Notes: generated by a model not told the origin, from the letters alone. A DNA stretch of 64,000 nucleotides from Paraburkholderia sp. (GCF_028283785.1 NZ_JAPWKB010000019.1:144001-208000), one strand, 5' to 3'; counted from the first letter of the stretch, positions 1 to 8,848 are shown. Numbers and translations are program-made.

Positions 1-116
1 CTGTCGCGCACTTCGAAGCCGAACGCGGCCTCGAAGAACGCAATGGCGGTCCGCGCGTCGCGGACCGTCAGATAAGGGGTCAACCAGGGCACACCGGCTG
101 GGCGGAAGGCGGTCAT
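1..116 (-). CDS. VOC/glyoxalase-family protein, N-terminal part (partial)
   Basis: Only the first 38 or so codons are inside the window; the gene runs off the left edge. The N-terminus reads MTAFRPAGVPWLTPYLTVRD, followed by a stretch with AIAFFEAAFGFEVRD. This is the typical first beta-alpha-beta unit of PhnB-like vicinal-oxygen-chelate proteins (glyoxalase/bleomycin-resistance fold), where the LTVRDA..AIAFFE.AFGFE pattern leads into the first metal-binding half. The substrate cannot be predicted from this fragment. It is transcribed leftwards, on the same strand as the spermidine synthase gene upstream of it, about 100 bases away. Confidence 0.7.
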   Translation of the reverse strand, partial: MTAFRPAGVPWLTPYLTVRDARTAIAFFEAAFGFEVRD

Positions 117-215
117 GGAATACTCCGGATCTTGGTACGCGCAGCAAGACTGCAATGCCAGGAAAGGTCAACTTGTACTGCAAAGGTCAACCGAACCACG
201 CATTCTCCTGCCGCG

Positions 216-1139
216 CTATCTCAATGGCTTTAAGAATTGACTTAGTTTATCGCGGGCCGCGGCACCTGAGGCGAACAGGCTCACGTGCGACGCCGCGTCG
301 TACCACTTCAGATGCTCAATCTGTCGGGCGGACAACCGGTCCGCAACATCTGCGCCCGTCAACGCGGCGGGGTCGAGCGCGTCGCTCGCGGACGCCATCA
401 TCCACGGCGATCCGTACAGCGGCACGAACGTCGCGAGCGGTCGCACCGTGTCGAACGACGCGCACAGATCGTCGAGCAGTGCGGCCACACGCGCCGCGTG
501 AAAATACGGCGAACCGAGGTGCAGCGACAGCGTTGCCTGCGGGTTCATCACGCGCTTGATCTGTGCGTAAAACGCCGGCGTGTACAGGCTGGCGGCAGGT
601 GAGTCGGGCGGCGTGAGATCGAAGATCACGAGATCGAAACGCTCCTGCGGATCGATGCTCGCGCGAGCGACGAAATCCGCGGCATCGCCGACGACCACCT
701 CGACACGCGGATCGTCGAATGCGCCGCCGTGCACGTCGGGCAAATACTGCTGCGTCAGACGGATCACGTCGGCGTCGAGTTCCGCGACGACGATCCGCTC
801 GATCTCCCGATGCTTCAGCAATTGCCGCGCGGCGCCGCCGTCGCCGCCGCCGAGCACCAGCGCGCGCGCCGGTCCGGGATGGGCAATCGCGCCCGGATGC
901 ACCATCGACTCGTGATAGATGAATTCGTCGCCGGTCGATGTCATCGGGCGGCCGTCGAGCGTGAACAGACGTCCGAGCCGCGGCGTGTCCCACACCTCGA
1001 TCCGCTGAAACGGCGAGTCCACGCGTTCGAGCAACTGCGCGCCGGGAAAACCGTAGATCGCGTCCGCAGACGGCTGAAACACGAGTGAGTGGCTCAAAAC
1101 GAGGCGCGGTCGAACGCGGAAGGGCGGTGATGCGGACAT
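216..1139 (-). CDS. speE: Spermidine synthase-like aminopropyltransferase
   Basis: A 307-residue polyamine aminopropyltransferase, predicted to move an aminopropyl group from decarboxylated S-adenosylmethionine to putrescine in the cytosol. Family marks are an N-terminal beta region (LLERVDSPFQRIEVWDTP), the gate segment with GDEFIYHESMVHP, the nucleotide-binding motif LVLGGGDGGAARQLLKH, the acidic VVAELDADVIRLTQQYLP strand and the VIFDLTPPDSP segment. The upstream in-frame Met would add 15 Arg/Pro-rich residues, so the internal start MSASPPF is preferred. Length fits SpeE. The substrate could be a related diamine, because the short family members in proteobacteria are not all strict putrescine enzymes. 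Confidence 0.85.
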   Translation of the reverse strand: MSASPPFRVRPRLVLSHSLVFQPSADAIYGFPGAQLLERVDSPFQRIEVWDTPRLGRLFTLDGRPMTSTGDEFIYHESMVHPGAIAHPGPARALVLGGGDGGAARQLLKHREIERIVVAELDADVIRLTQQYLPDVHGGAFDDPRVEVVVGDAADFVARASIDPQERFDLVIFDLTPPDSPAASLYTPAFYAQIKRVMNPQATLSLHLGSPYFHAARVAALLDDLCASFDTVRPLATFVPLYGSPWMMASASDALDPAALTGADVADRLSARQIEHLKWYDAASHVSLFASGAAARDKLSQFLKPLR

Positions 1140-1564
1140 TATAGAGGCGCGTCGGTGCGCGGCCGGACGGGGCCGCCAAACCATGCAACGCGCGACGGGC
1201 CAGCGTCAGCGCATCCGTCAACCGCGCGATCGGTGCCGACCATCGCTCGCGCGGCAACACGGTTTCGGCAACGTCGTCACGCCCCGACGACACGCGATCG
1301 ACAGATCGTCCGCGCGCCGTCCGCGTCCCCGGCACGCCCGCATTTTTATCCGTCAGGCCCGCCCGGCAATGCTCGACGGCGCTTTCCGACGGTCTGTTCG
1401 GCGGGGAATACGGGCTGCCTTCTGCTAGAATGCTCTGCTTTGCAGCCTTGTCCGATTGCTTTGCCCGTTTCGCGTCTTCCGGCGCCGCATCGTGCGCCGA
1501 AGCAGACTGGCCGCCGAGCAACCGGACCGCCGCGCGCACCGCTTTCTCGTTCTCCGGACTCGAC
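1140..1564. other. Intergenic region between speE and tktA (divergent)
   Basis: This 425-base gap separates the divergent speE and tktA genes and must carry both promoters. The tktA frame stays open upstream to about 1430, but that part encodes a Cys/Ala/Ser-rich stretch unlike any transketolase N-terminus. A TAGAAT hexamer at 1426-1431 could be a -10 for tktA, but no convincing -35 lies 17 bases upstream. I see no RNA gene, repeat or terminator here. Confidence 0.4.
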
Positions 1565-3595
1565 ATGACGATCCCGTCTTCCGCACCCACCTCCCTGATG
1601 GCCAATGCAATCCGCGCTCTGGCCATGGACGCCGTTCAACAAGCGAATTCCGGTCACCCCGGCATGCCGATGGGCATGGCCGAGATCGGCGTGGCGCTGT
1701 GGTCGCGTCACCTGCGCCACAACCCCACGAACCCGCATTGGGCCGACCGCGACCGCTTCGTGCTGTCGAACGGGCACGGCTCGATGCTGCTGTACTCGTT
1801 GCTGCATCTGACCGGCTACGACCTGCCGATCGGCGAGCTGAAAAACTTCCGCCAGATGCATTCGAAGACGCCGGGTCACCCGGAATTCGGCATCACGCCG
1901 GGCGTCGAAACGACCACGGGCCCGCTGGGTCAAGGTCTGGCGAACGCTGTCGGCATGGCGCTCGCGGAGTCGCTGCTCGCGGCTGAATTCAACAAGGCCG
2001 ACGCGAAGATCGTCGATCACCACACATACGTGTTCGTCGGCGACGGCTGCCTGATGGAAGGCATCTCGCACGAAGCCTGCTCGTTTGCCGGCACGCTGAA
2101 GCTGAACAAGCTGATCGCGTTCTACGACGACAACGGCATCTCGATCGACGGCGACGTCGTCAACTGGTTCCACGACGACACGCCGAAGCGCTTCGAAGCG
2201 TACGGCTGGAACGTGATCCCGGCCGTGAACGGCCACGACGTCGACGCGATCGACGCGGCAATCGTCAAGGCCAAGGCATCGGACAAGCCGACGCTGATCT
2301 GCTGCAAGACGGTGATCGGCGAAGGCTCGCCGAACAAGGCGGGTAGCCACGACGTGCACGGCGCGGCGCTCGGCGACAAGGAAATCGCGGCCACCCGCGA
2401 AGCGCTCGGCTGGAAGTGGGAGCCGTTCGTCATTCCGGAAGAAGTCTATGCCGCATGGGACGCGAAGGACGCCGGCGCGCGTTTCGAAGGCACGTGGAAC
2501 GACGCGTTCGCCGCGTACCGCGCGAAGTATCCGCAGGAAGCCGCCGAGTTCGAACGCCGCGCCGCTGGCAAGCTGCCGGCCGACTGGTCGGAAAAGGCCG
2601 CGGCGATCATCGCCGGCGCGAACGAGCGCGCGGAAACCGTCGCCACCCGCAAGGCATCGCAACAGGCTATCGAAGGCCTCGCCGCAGCATTGCCGGAACT
2701 CCTGGGCGGTTCCGCCGATCTGACCGGTTCGAACCTGACCAACTGGAAGGCCTCGAAGCCGGTCCGCGCGCCCAAGGCTGGCGAAACCGGCATCCAGTGG
2801 GGCAACCACATCAACTACGGCGTGCGCGAATTCGGCATGAGCGCGGCGATCAACGGCATGACCGTGCACGGCGGCTACAAGCCGTTCGGCGGCACGTTCC
2901 TGACGTTCTCCGATTACAGCCGCAACGCGTTGCGCGTCGCGGCATTGATGAAGGCGCCGTCCATTTTCGTGTTCACGCACGACTCGATCGGCCTTGGTGA
3001 AGACGGCCCGACGCACCAGTCCATCGAGCACGTCGCCAGCCTGCGTCTGATTCCGCATCTGGACGTGTGGCGTCCGGCGGATACGGTCGAAACGGCCGTG
3101 TCGTGGACGCAGTCTATCGAGCACAAGGGTCCGTCGTGCCTGATCTTCAGCCGTCAGAACCTGAAGTTCTCGGAACGCACCGACGCACAGATCGCGAATA
3201 TCGCGAAGGGCGGTTACGTGCTGCGCGACTGGAACGACGAAATCGTCGCGCGCAAGATCATCCTGATCGCGACGGGTTCGGAAGTCGAACTCGCGTTGAA
3301 CGCGGTCGAGCCGCTGGCGCGCGAAGGCATCGCGGCGCGTGTGGTGTCGATGCCGGCTACGACGGTGTTCGATCGCCAGGACGCCGAATATCGCGAACGC
3401 GTGCTGCCGAAGGGCGTGCGCCGCGTCGCGATCGAAGCGGGCGTGAGCGATTTCTGGCGCAAGTACGTGGGTCTGGAAGGCGGCGTGGTCGGAATCGACA
3501 CGTTCGGCGAATCGGCCCCGGCTGGCGTGCTGTTCAAGCATTTTGGCTTTACCGTCGAGAACGTGGTGAATACGGCGAAGGCCGCGCTCGACTGA
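1565..3595 (+). CDS. tktA: Transketolase
   Basis: A 676-residue thiamine-diphosphate transketolase of the non-oxidative pentose phosphate pathway, moving two-carbon ketol units between sugar phosphates. The N-terminus (LANAIRALAMDAVQ-type, then NSGHPGMPMGMAEI) carries the classic SGHPG motif. The ThDP-binding GDGCLMEGISHEA segment lies near residue 157, and the central pyrimidine-domain HDSIGLGEDGPTHQ motif near residue 470. The C-terminal domain has LIATGSEVELAL. The start at 1565 matches the family's usual N-terminus. The gap gene follows 96 bases later on the same strand, so the two carbon-metabolism enzymes may be co-transcribed. Confidence 0.96.
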   Translation: MTIPSSAPTSLMANAIRALAMDAVQQANSGHPGMPMGMAEIGVALWSRHLRHNPTNPHWADRDRFVLSNGHGSMLLYSLLHLTGYDLPIGELKNFRQMHSKTPGHPEFGITPGVETTTGPLGQGLANAVGMALAESLLAAEFNKADAKIVDHHTYVFVGDGCLMEGISHEACSFAGTLKLNKLIAFYDDNGISIDGDVVNWFHDDTPKRFEAYGWNVIPAVNGHDVDAIDAAIVKAKASDKPTLICCKTVIGEGSPNKAGSHDVHGAALGDKEIAATREALGWKWEPFVIPEEVYAAWDAKDAGARFEGTWNDAFAAYRAKYPQEAAEFERRAAGKLPADWSEKAAAIIAGANERAETVATRKASQQAIEGLAAALPELLGGSADLTGSNLTNWKASKPVRAPKAGETGIQWGNHINYGVREFGMSAAINGMTVHGGYKPFGGTFLTFSDYSRNALRVAALMKAPSIFVFTHDSIGLGEDGPTHQSIEHVASLRLIPHLDVWRPADTVETAVSWTQSIEHKGPSCLIFSRQNLKFSERTDAQIANIAKGGYVLRDWNDEIVARKIILIATGSEVELALNAVEPLAREGIAARVVSMPATTVFDRQDAEYRERVLPKGVRRVAIEAGVSDFWRKYVGLEGGVVGIDTFGESAPAGVLFKHFGFTVENVVNTAKAALD

Positions 3596-3606
3596 TTAGC
3601 GCATGT

Positions 3607-3637
3607 CGTCGTGCCGCGCTATGAGCGCGCCACGACG
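3607..3637 (+). terminator. Hairpin between tktA and gap
   Basis: A 14-base stem (3607-3620 with 3624-3637) with one mismatch and a 3-base loop lies just after the tktA stop. No T-run follows, so it may be a weak or Rho-assisted terminator, or an mRNA-stabilising hairpin that separates tktA from gap expression. Confidence 0.45.
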
Positions 3638-3691
3638 GACTCAACGAATGTAGTCTGGACGAAATTTTTTTCAGCCATCAGGAGATAGACC

Positions 3692-4702
3692 ATGACGATT
3701 CGCGTCGCAATCAACGGCTACGGCCGGATCGGCCGCAACACGCTGCGCGCCTTCTATGAAAACGGCAAGAAGCACGACATCGAGATCGTTGCCATCAACG
3801 ACCTCGGCGACGCCAAGACCAACGCCCATCTGACGCAATACGACACGGCGCACGGCAAGTTCCCGGGCGAAGTGTCGGTGGATGGCGATTACCTCGTCGT
3901 CAACGGCGACAGGATCCGCGTGCTGGCCAACCGCAACCCGGCAGAACTGCCGTGGGGCGAGCTGGGCGTCGACGTCGTGATGGAATGCACGGGCTTTTTC
4001 ACGACCAAGGAAAAGGCCAGCGCGCACATCAAGGGCGGCGCAAAGAAGGTGATCATCTCGGCGCCGGGCGGCAAAGACGTCGACGCCACGATCGTCTACG
4101 GCGTGAACCACAACGTGCTGAAGGCATCGGACACGGTCATCTCGAATGCATCGTGCACGACCAACTGCCTGGCACCGATGGTCAAGCCGCTGAACGACAA
4201 GATCGGTCTCGTCAACGGTTTGATGACGACGATCCACGCGTACACGAACGACCAGGTGCTGACCGACGTCTATCACGAAGACCTGCGCCGCGCGCGTTCG
4301 GCCACGCATAGCCAGATCCCGACCAAGACCGGTGCGGCTTCGGCGGTCGGTCTGGTGTTGCCGGAACTGAACGGCAAGCTCGACGGCTACGCGATCCGCG
4401 TCCCGACGATCAACGTGTCGGTCGTCGATCTGTCGTTTATCGCCGCGCGCGACACGACGGTCGAAGAAGTCAACGCGATCATGAAGGAAGCATCGGAAGG
4501 CGCGTTGAAGGGCATCCTCGGTTACAACACCGCACCGCTGGTGTCGATCGACTTCAACCACAATCCGGCTTCGTCGACGTTCGATTCGACGCTGACGAAG
4601 GTGTCGGGTCGTCTCGTGAAGGTGTCGAGCTGGTACGACAACGAATGGGGCTTTTCGAACCGCATGCTGGATACGGCAGTGGCGCTCGCTAACGCGAAGT
4701 AA
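3692..4702 (+). CDS. gap: Glyceraldehyde-3-phosphate dehydrogenase, type I
   Basis: A 336-residue GAPDH, oxidising and phosphorylating glyceraldehyde 3-phosphate with NAD in the cytosol. The Rossmann start IRVAINGYGRIGRNTLRAF, the catalytic SNASCTTNCLAP segment (active-site Cys in SCTTN) and the C-terminal WYDNEWGFSNRM motif are all present. Length is standard. A good ribosome-binding site (CAGGAGA) precedes the ATG. The conserved early acidic residue after the second strand (VAINDLGD) is consistent with NAD preference. It is convergent with fur, and a strong bidirectional terminator lies between them. Confidence 0.97.
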   Translation: MTIRVAINGYGRIGRNTLRAFYENGKKHDIEIVAINDLGDAKTNAHLTQYDTAHGKFPGEVSVDGDYLVVNGDRIRVLANRNPAELPWGELGVDVVMECTGFFTTKEKASAHIKGGAKKVIISAPGGKDVDATIVYGVNHNVLKASDTVISNASCTTNCLAPMVKPLNDKIGLVNGLMTTIHAYTNDQVLTDVYHEDLRRARSATHSQIPTKTGAASAVGLVLPELNGKLDGYAIRVPTINVSVVDLSFIAARDTTVEEVNAIMKEASEGALKGILGYNTAPLVSIDFNHNPASSTFDSTLTKVSGRLVKVSSWYDNEWGFSNRMLDTAVALANAK

Positions 4703-4764
4703 GCATCGGCAAGGCGACGTACGGCTTTCGTCAGTAAGGCATTACGTCGTAAGCTTCAGCAAGC

Positions 4765-4796
4765 AAAAAAGCCGCTCGGATGAGCGGCTTTTTTTT
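4765..4796. terminator. Bidirectional Rho-independent terminator (gap / fur)
   Basis: A perfect 7-base GC stem (4771-4777 with 4782-4788) and GGAT loop are flanked by an A-run on the left and an eight-T run on the right. It can stop gap from the left and fur from the right. Confidence 0.92.
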
Positions 4797-4845
4797 CATT
4801 TGCGGCGAAGATGTCACCGGTGCAAGCCGGTGACAGCCGACGCAA

Positions 4846-5274
4846 TCAATGCTTTCGGTGGGGACAGTTTTCTTTTGTGCAGGCGCCGTACAGTGCCAGC
4901 GCATGTTCCTGCAGCTTGAAGCCGCGTTCGGTTGCGACAGATTGTTGACGGCGCTCGATTTCGGGGTCGAAAAATTCTTCGACGAGACCGCAGTCGAGGC
5001 ACACCAGATGGTCGTGGTGCGTGCCTTCATTCAGCTCGAACACGGCTTTGCCGGATTCGAAGTTGCTACGGGAAAGCAGGCCTGCCTGCTCGAATTGGGT
5101 CAAAACGCGATACACGGTTGCAAGCCCGATATCGAGTTCTTCGTGCAGCAAATTACGGTAGACATCTTCAGCGGTCAGGTGGCGCACCGGGCTGTGCTGG
5201 AAAATTTCCAGAATCTTGAGGCGGGGGAGGGTCGCCTTGAGCCCGATGTTCTTGAGATCGGTTGGATTAGTCAT
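4846..5274 (-). CDS. fur: Ferric uptake regulator Fur
   Basis: A 142-residue Fur repressor, which binds DNA with Fe(II) as co-repressor. The winged-helix domain covers about residues 1-85 (LKATLPRLKILEIFQ, LTAEDVYRNLL, IGLATVYRVLTQFEQAGLL). The metal-binding/dimer domain follows with HHDHLVCLDCGLVEEF and a C-terminal CTKENCPHRKH, giving two CxxC-type zinc pairs and the His-rich regulatory site. Length is typical of Fur rather than Zur or PerR. It is divergent from bamE, the arrangement commonly seen in Burkholderia. I saw no clear Fur box in the intergenic region. Confidence 0.95.
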   Translation of the reverse strand: MTNPTDLKNIGLKATLPRLKILEIFQHSPVRHLTAEDVYRNLLHEELDIGLATVYRVLTQFEQAGLLSRSNFESGKAVFELNEGTHHDHLVCLDCGLVEEFFDPEIERRQQSVATERGFKLQEHALALYGACTKENCPHRKH

Positions 5275-5430
5275 GACAAGGGATCCCTAGAGTACAATGC
5301 AGGGTTCTAATAGTAATGTGTTTTTGCTGTTCAGGTCATCATTCGATGGAATGAAACTCGCGTGGCTGAGAAGGCCCGCACGGTGAGTGAAATGATTTCA
5401 AAATCTCAACTGATCTACCGGGGGAGCCGC

Positions 5431-6285
5431 ATGCGGGGTACCTTTATCGCCGCGGCAATTGTCTCGGTACTGGCGGGTTGCTCTACCTACGACAGCCTTA
5501 CGCAACGCGTCGCTCAAAGCATCACGCCGTACCGCATTACCGTCGTGCAAGGCAATTTCGTGTCGGCGGAAACCGCTGCACAGCTGAAGGCTGGCATGTC
5601 GCGGACGGAAGTGCGCCAGTTGCTCGGCACGCCGCTTCTGACCGATATGTTCCATGCGGACCGCTGGGACTACGTGTTCTATTTCAAGCGTGGCTCGACC
5701 AATGTCGTGCAACAGCGCGACCTGACCTTGCTGTTCTCGGGTGACCGTCTGGCCAGCTGGACGGGCGGCGAAGATCTGCCGTCCAACCTCGAACTGCTCG
5801 CGGAAATCGACGGCGACAAGGCGGGCAAGAAAGCGAAGCCGACCACGCTGGCAAGCGCGCCGGCCGCAGCCAGCGCGCCGCTGGCCGCTGCAAGCGCCAC
5901 GGCGCCTGCGCAGCCTGCGGGCGGTGCATCGGGAGCAGTGGATGCCAACGCGGAAGCCGCACAAGCCGCGAACCGTCTGACGAACGCGGTGCAAGCGCCG
6001 ACTGGCAAGATCACGTCGTCGGCCCGCGCCAGCACGCCGACGGCCAACGGCGGCGGTGTGCCGCCGGGCGCCACGACGGCCGGCAAGCCGCAGATCCAGA
6101 TCCAGCGTCCGGCGCCGCCGGTCATTCAGGGCGAGCCGCAAGACAATCCGGTCGGCCCGACGCCGGCATCGTCGCCGAGCAGCAGCAACGGCAACACGTC
6201 CGGCACGCAAAGCAGCAGCAACGGTGGTCCGACGCACAACGCGCCGCTGACCTCCAACCCGACGACGTCGGGAACGGGCGGCTGA
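5431..6285 (+). CDS. bamE: BamE-type outer membrane assembly lipoprotein with long low-complexity tail
   Basis: A 284-residue lipoprotein precursor. The start at 5431 has GGGGAG six bases upstream and gives a compact signal peptide ending in a VLAGC lipobox (Cys17). Earlier in-frame starts would place the lipobox too far in. Residues about 30-120 are the SmpA/OmlA (BamE) domain: YRITVVQGNFVSAETAAQLK, GMSRTEVRQLLGTPLL, DRWDYVFYFKRG. BamE is a small subunit of the outer-membrane barrel assembly complex. The last 150 or so residues are an unusual Ala/Pro/Gly/Ser/Asn-rich region with no visible fold; E. coli BamE is only about 110 residues. It is divergent from fur. Confidence 0.9.
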   Translation: MRGTFIAAAIVSVLAGCSTYDSLTQRVAQSITPYRITVVQGNFVSAETAAQLKAGMSRTEVRQLLGTPLLTDMFHADRWDYVFYFKRGSTNVVQQRDLTLLFSGDRLASWTGGEDLPSNLELLAEIDGDKAGKKAKPTTLASAPAAASAPLAAASATAPAQPAGGASGAVDANAEAAQAANRLTNAVQAPTGKITSSARASTPTANGGGVPPGATTAGKPQIQIQRPAPPVIQGEPQDNPVGPTPASSPSSSNGNTSGTQSSSNGGPTHNAPLTSNPTTSGTGG

Positions 6286-6433
6286 TTCCGCTGTCCGTCA
6301 CCATGACGGGCTTCGCAACGCGGGCCCGTCATTCACACCGTTTCACCGCTTCATCCGTTTCGTTTCCTCTGCTCTTTCGTTCGTTGTGGCGCCTGCGCGT
6401 CGCAGTGGGCACACCGTTCGCACAATGACCGCC

Positions 6434-7231
6434 ATGAAAATTGCTATCGCCGGCGCGTCGGGCCGTATGGGCCGGATGCTGATCGAAACCGTTCTCAACG
6501 ATCCCGAAGCCACGCTGTCCGGCGCACTGGTTCCCGCGGGCTCATCGCACGTTGGCGAGGACGCCGGCGCGTTGCTGGGCAAACAGACCGGCGTCAAGCT
6601 GACGGACGACATCGACCGTGTGTTCGCGGAATCCGATTACCTGATCGATTTCACGCGTCCGGAAGGCACGCTGAAGCACATCGACGCTGCGCTGCGCCAC
6701 GACGTGAAACTCGTGATCGGCACCACCGGTTTCGACAACGCGCAAAAGGCGCAACTGCGCACCGCGTCGGAAAAGGTCGGCATCGTGTTCGCGGCCAATA
6801 TGAGCGTCGGCGTGAACGTCACGCTAAAACTGCTCGAATTCGCGGCCAAACAGCTGTCCACCGGTTACGACATCGAAATCATCGAAGCGCATCATCGCCA
6901 TAAGGTCGATGCACCGTCGGGCACTGCGCTGGCCATGGGCGAAGTCATCGCCGATGCGCTCGGCCGCAATCTCGACGACTGCGCGGTCTACGGTCGCGAA
7001 GGCGTGACGGGCGAACGCGATCCGTCCACGATCGGTTTCGCGGCCATTCGCGGCGGCGACATCGTCGGCGATCATACGGTGCTGTTTGCGGGTATCGGCG
7101 AACGCATCGAAATCACGCACAAATCGGCAAGCCGTCTGTCGTACGCGCAAGGCGCGTTGCGCGCGGCGCATTTCCTCGAAGGCCACGCGAACGGCCTGTT
7201 CGATATGCAGGACGTGCTCGGCCTGCGGTAA
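6434..7231 (+). CDS. dapB: 4-hydroxy-tetrahydrodipicolinate reductase
   Basis: A 265-residue DapB of the lysine/meso-diaminopimelate pathway, reducing 4-hydroxy-tetrahydrodipicolinate with NAD(P)H. The N-terminal KIAIAGASGRMGRML is the nucleotide-binding loop. IGTTGFD and the catalytic stretch IEIIEAHHRHKVDAPSGTAL (His-His and Lys) are intact. GDHTVLFAGIGERIEITHKS and the C-terminal GLFDMQDVLGL are standard. An in-frame ATG three codons earlier is also possible. The gene lies about 100 bases before the exbB-like gene on the same strand and may be co-transcribed with it. Confidence 0.95.
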   Translation: MKIAIAGASGRMGRMLIETVLNDPEATLSGALVPAGSSHVGEDAGALLGKQTGVKLTDDIDRVFAESDYLIDFTRPEGTLKHIDAALRHDVKLVIGTTGFDNAQKAQLRTASEKVGIVFAANMSVGVNVTLKLLEFAAKQLSTGYDIEIIEAHHRHKVDAPSGTALAMGEVIADALGRNLDDCAVYGREGVTGERDPSTIGFAAIRGGDIVGDHTVLFAGIGERIEITHKSASRLSYAQGALRAAHFLEGHANGLFDMQDVLGLR

Positions 7232-7334
7232 ATCCGGCGTCGTCCGGCCGCGCGGATCGTTGCCGCGCGCCGAACCGCAATGCTTCACCGTTTCCTCGCC
7301 GATTCCTTTCACGCAGCATTCACCGTGAGATCCG

Positions 7335-8051
7335 ATGGCAGGCACAGGCATCGTTCACTATCTGCAAACCAGCGACGCGATAACGCATGCGGTGGCTTAC
7401 GTGCTGCTCGCGATGTCGGTGGCGAGTTGGTGTTTCATCTTCGTCAAAAGCTGGATGCTGGGCCGCGCGAAACGCCAGGCCGCTCGCGCGATCGCCGGTT
7501 TCTGGCAAGCGTCGACGCTGGCCGACGGCGTCGCGGTAATCCGGCGCACCGACAGCGAGCGCGTCTTCACGCCGCTCGCGCAAGCCGCGCTGACCGCGGC
7601 GGAAATCGAGATTCCCGGTGCGTTGCTGGCGCGCGTCGAGCGTAGCGAGCGCGTGCTGCGCGCGTTGCGTCAGGCGCTCAACGCGTCGCAACGCCGGCTG
7701 GAGTTCGGGCAGGTGCTGCTGGCGTCGGTGGGTAGCACGGCGCCGTTCGTCGGCTTGCTCGGCACGGTGTGGGGCATTTATCACGCGCTCGGTAGCATCG
7801 CGTCGAGCGGACAGGCGATGATCGAAAACGTCGCCGGTCCGGTCGGCGAGGCGCTGATCATGACCGCGTTCGGTCTCGTCGTCGCGATTCCCGCTGTATT
7901 GGCTTACAACGTGCTCGGGCGGCTCGCGCGTCAACTGTCCGAAGAACTCGACGGTTTCGCGCACGATCTGCACGCCTACGTGTGCGCGCCCGCCGAAAAA
8001 AGCGTCGATACGACGCGTTCCAGCGCTGTGACGGCGGACCGCGTCCGCTAA
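7335..8051 (+). CDS. exbB: MotA/TolQ/ExbB proton channel family protein
   Basis: A 238-residue inner-membrane protein of the ExbB/TolQ family, which with an ExbD/TolR partner uses the proton gradient to drive outer-membrane processes. The first membrane segment is near residues 15-40. A cytoplasmic loop follows, then the conserved pore segments near 130-160 (ASVGSTAPFVGLLGTVWGIYHALG) and 175-200 (GEALIMTAFGLVVAIPAVLAYNVL). The paired exbD gene lies 90 bases downstream, with a 9-bp tandem repeat between them. Absence of tonB or the tolAB-pal genes leaves its partner system open. Confidence 0.9.
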   Translation: MAGTGIVHYLQTSDAITHAVAYVLLAMSVASWCFIFVKSWMLGRAKRQAARAIAGFWQASTLADGVAVIRRTDSERVFTPLAQAALTAAEIEIPGALLARVERSERVLRALRQALNASQRRLEFGQVLLASVGSTAPFVGLLGTVWGIYHALGSIASSGQAMIENVAGPVGEALIMTAFGLVVAIPAVLAYNVLGRLARQLSEELDGFAHDLHAYVCAPAEKSVDTTRSSAVTADRVR

Positions 8052-8105
8052 CGACGCAAACGGCGCAAACGGCGCAAACGGCGCAAACGGCGCAAACGGC
8101 GCAAA
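8052..8105. repeat. Six copies of a 9-bp tandem repeat between exbB and exbD
   Basis: The unit CGGCGCAAA is repeated six times head to tail with no spacer; the first copy has one change. It begins directly after the exbB stop codon and ends 36 bases before the exbD start. Copy number could vary by slippage and alter the spacing between the two genes. Confidence 0.9.
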
Positions 8106-8141
8106 CGGCTCCCAAGCCTCGTCCCGCATCCGGAGATCTCG

Positions 8142-8642
8142 ATGGCATTCGGCGGACTCGACAAGAAACAGACGGCAGCGCCGATGGCGGAAATCAACAT
8201 GACGCCGCTGATCGACGTGATGCTGGTGTTGCTGGTGATTTTCATCATTACCGCGCCGCTGTTCACGCACGCGATCCGGCTCGATCTGCCGAAGGTCGCC
8301 GCCGCGCCCGTGAAGCAGACGCCCAAAACCATTTCGCTGTCTATCGACGCCGCCGGAAAGCTGTACTGGAACGGCACGCCGATCACACTCGCGCAGATGC
8401 GCACACAGTTCGCGCAAGCCGCCAAAGACGCAAACACCGCCGATTCCGCCGATGCCGCCGATGCCTCCGATGCCTCCGATCCGGCCGCGAATCAGCCCGA
8501 AATCCATCTGCGCGCCGAGCGTTCGACGCGTTACGAGGTCATCGCGCAGGTGATGGGCGCGGCGCAGCAGGCTGGACTCGAGCGGATTGGTTTTGTGACC
8601 GACCCGCCGCCGCCGGCAGGCGCGGCGCAGCTCGCACCTTGA
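8142..8642 (+). CDS. exbD: ExbD/TolR biopolymer transport protein with repeat-expanded linker
   Basis: A 166-residue ExbD/TolR protein with a short cytoplasmic N-terminus, one membrane helix (MTPLIDVMLVLLVIFIITAP) carrying the conserved Asp of the proton path, and a periplasmic domain. The periplasmic domain is interrupted near residues 98-118 by an Asp/Ala/Ser-rich stretch (DSADAADASDASD). That stretch is encoded by five near-identical 9-bp units at 8439-8483 and is absent from the compact ExbD fold. The C-terminus has the usual RAERSTRYEVIAQVM segment. It works with the ExbB-like protein upstream. Confidence 0.9.
   Translation: MAFGGLDKKQTAAPMAEINMTPLIDVMLVLLVIFIITAPLFTHAIRLDLPKVAAAPVKQTPKTISLSIDAAGKLYWNGTPITLAQMRTQFAQAAKDANTADSADAADASDASDPAANQPEIHLRAERSTRYEVIAQVMGAAQQAGLERIGFVTDPPPPAGAAQLAP
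8439..8483 (+). repeat. In-frame 9-bp tandem repeat inside exbD
   Basis: Five 9-bp units of the GCCGATGCC/TCCGATGCC type encode the alternating Asp/Ala/Ser linker of ExbD. The unit is a multiple of three, so copy-number change lengthens or shortens the protein without breaking the frame. Confidence 0.85.
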
Positions 8643-8744
8643 GTCCCGTCGGCGGCGATCAAACGATCGATCGCCGCTCGCGATGCAGCCTGCGAAATAT
8701 CGGTGATTGCGTGAAACCACGCATCGTTAGTCGAATCGACAAAT

Positions 8745-8777
8745 AAAAACGCGGCACGCTGTTTCCAGCCTGCCGCG
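8745..8777 (-). terminator. Rho-independent terminator of TAA1
   Basis: A 7-base stem (8750-8756 with 8771-8777) is followed on the minus strand by five T residues (8745-8749), about 70 bases beyond the TAA1 stop. Confidence 0.75.
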
Positions 8778-8848
8778 CTCAAGTACATCTTCATTTTCTT
8801 CCGACGGGAGCCGCGCTAACTTGCAGCGCGCTCCGACGGATTCATCGC

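Noticed and set aside
1430..1564. Longer start for transketolase
   Set aside because: The extension is Cys/Ala/Ser-rich and unlike transketolase; the ATG at 1565 gives the normal family N-terminus.
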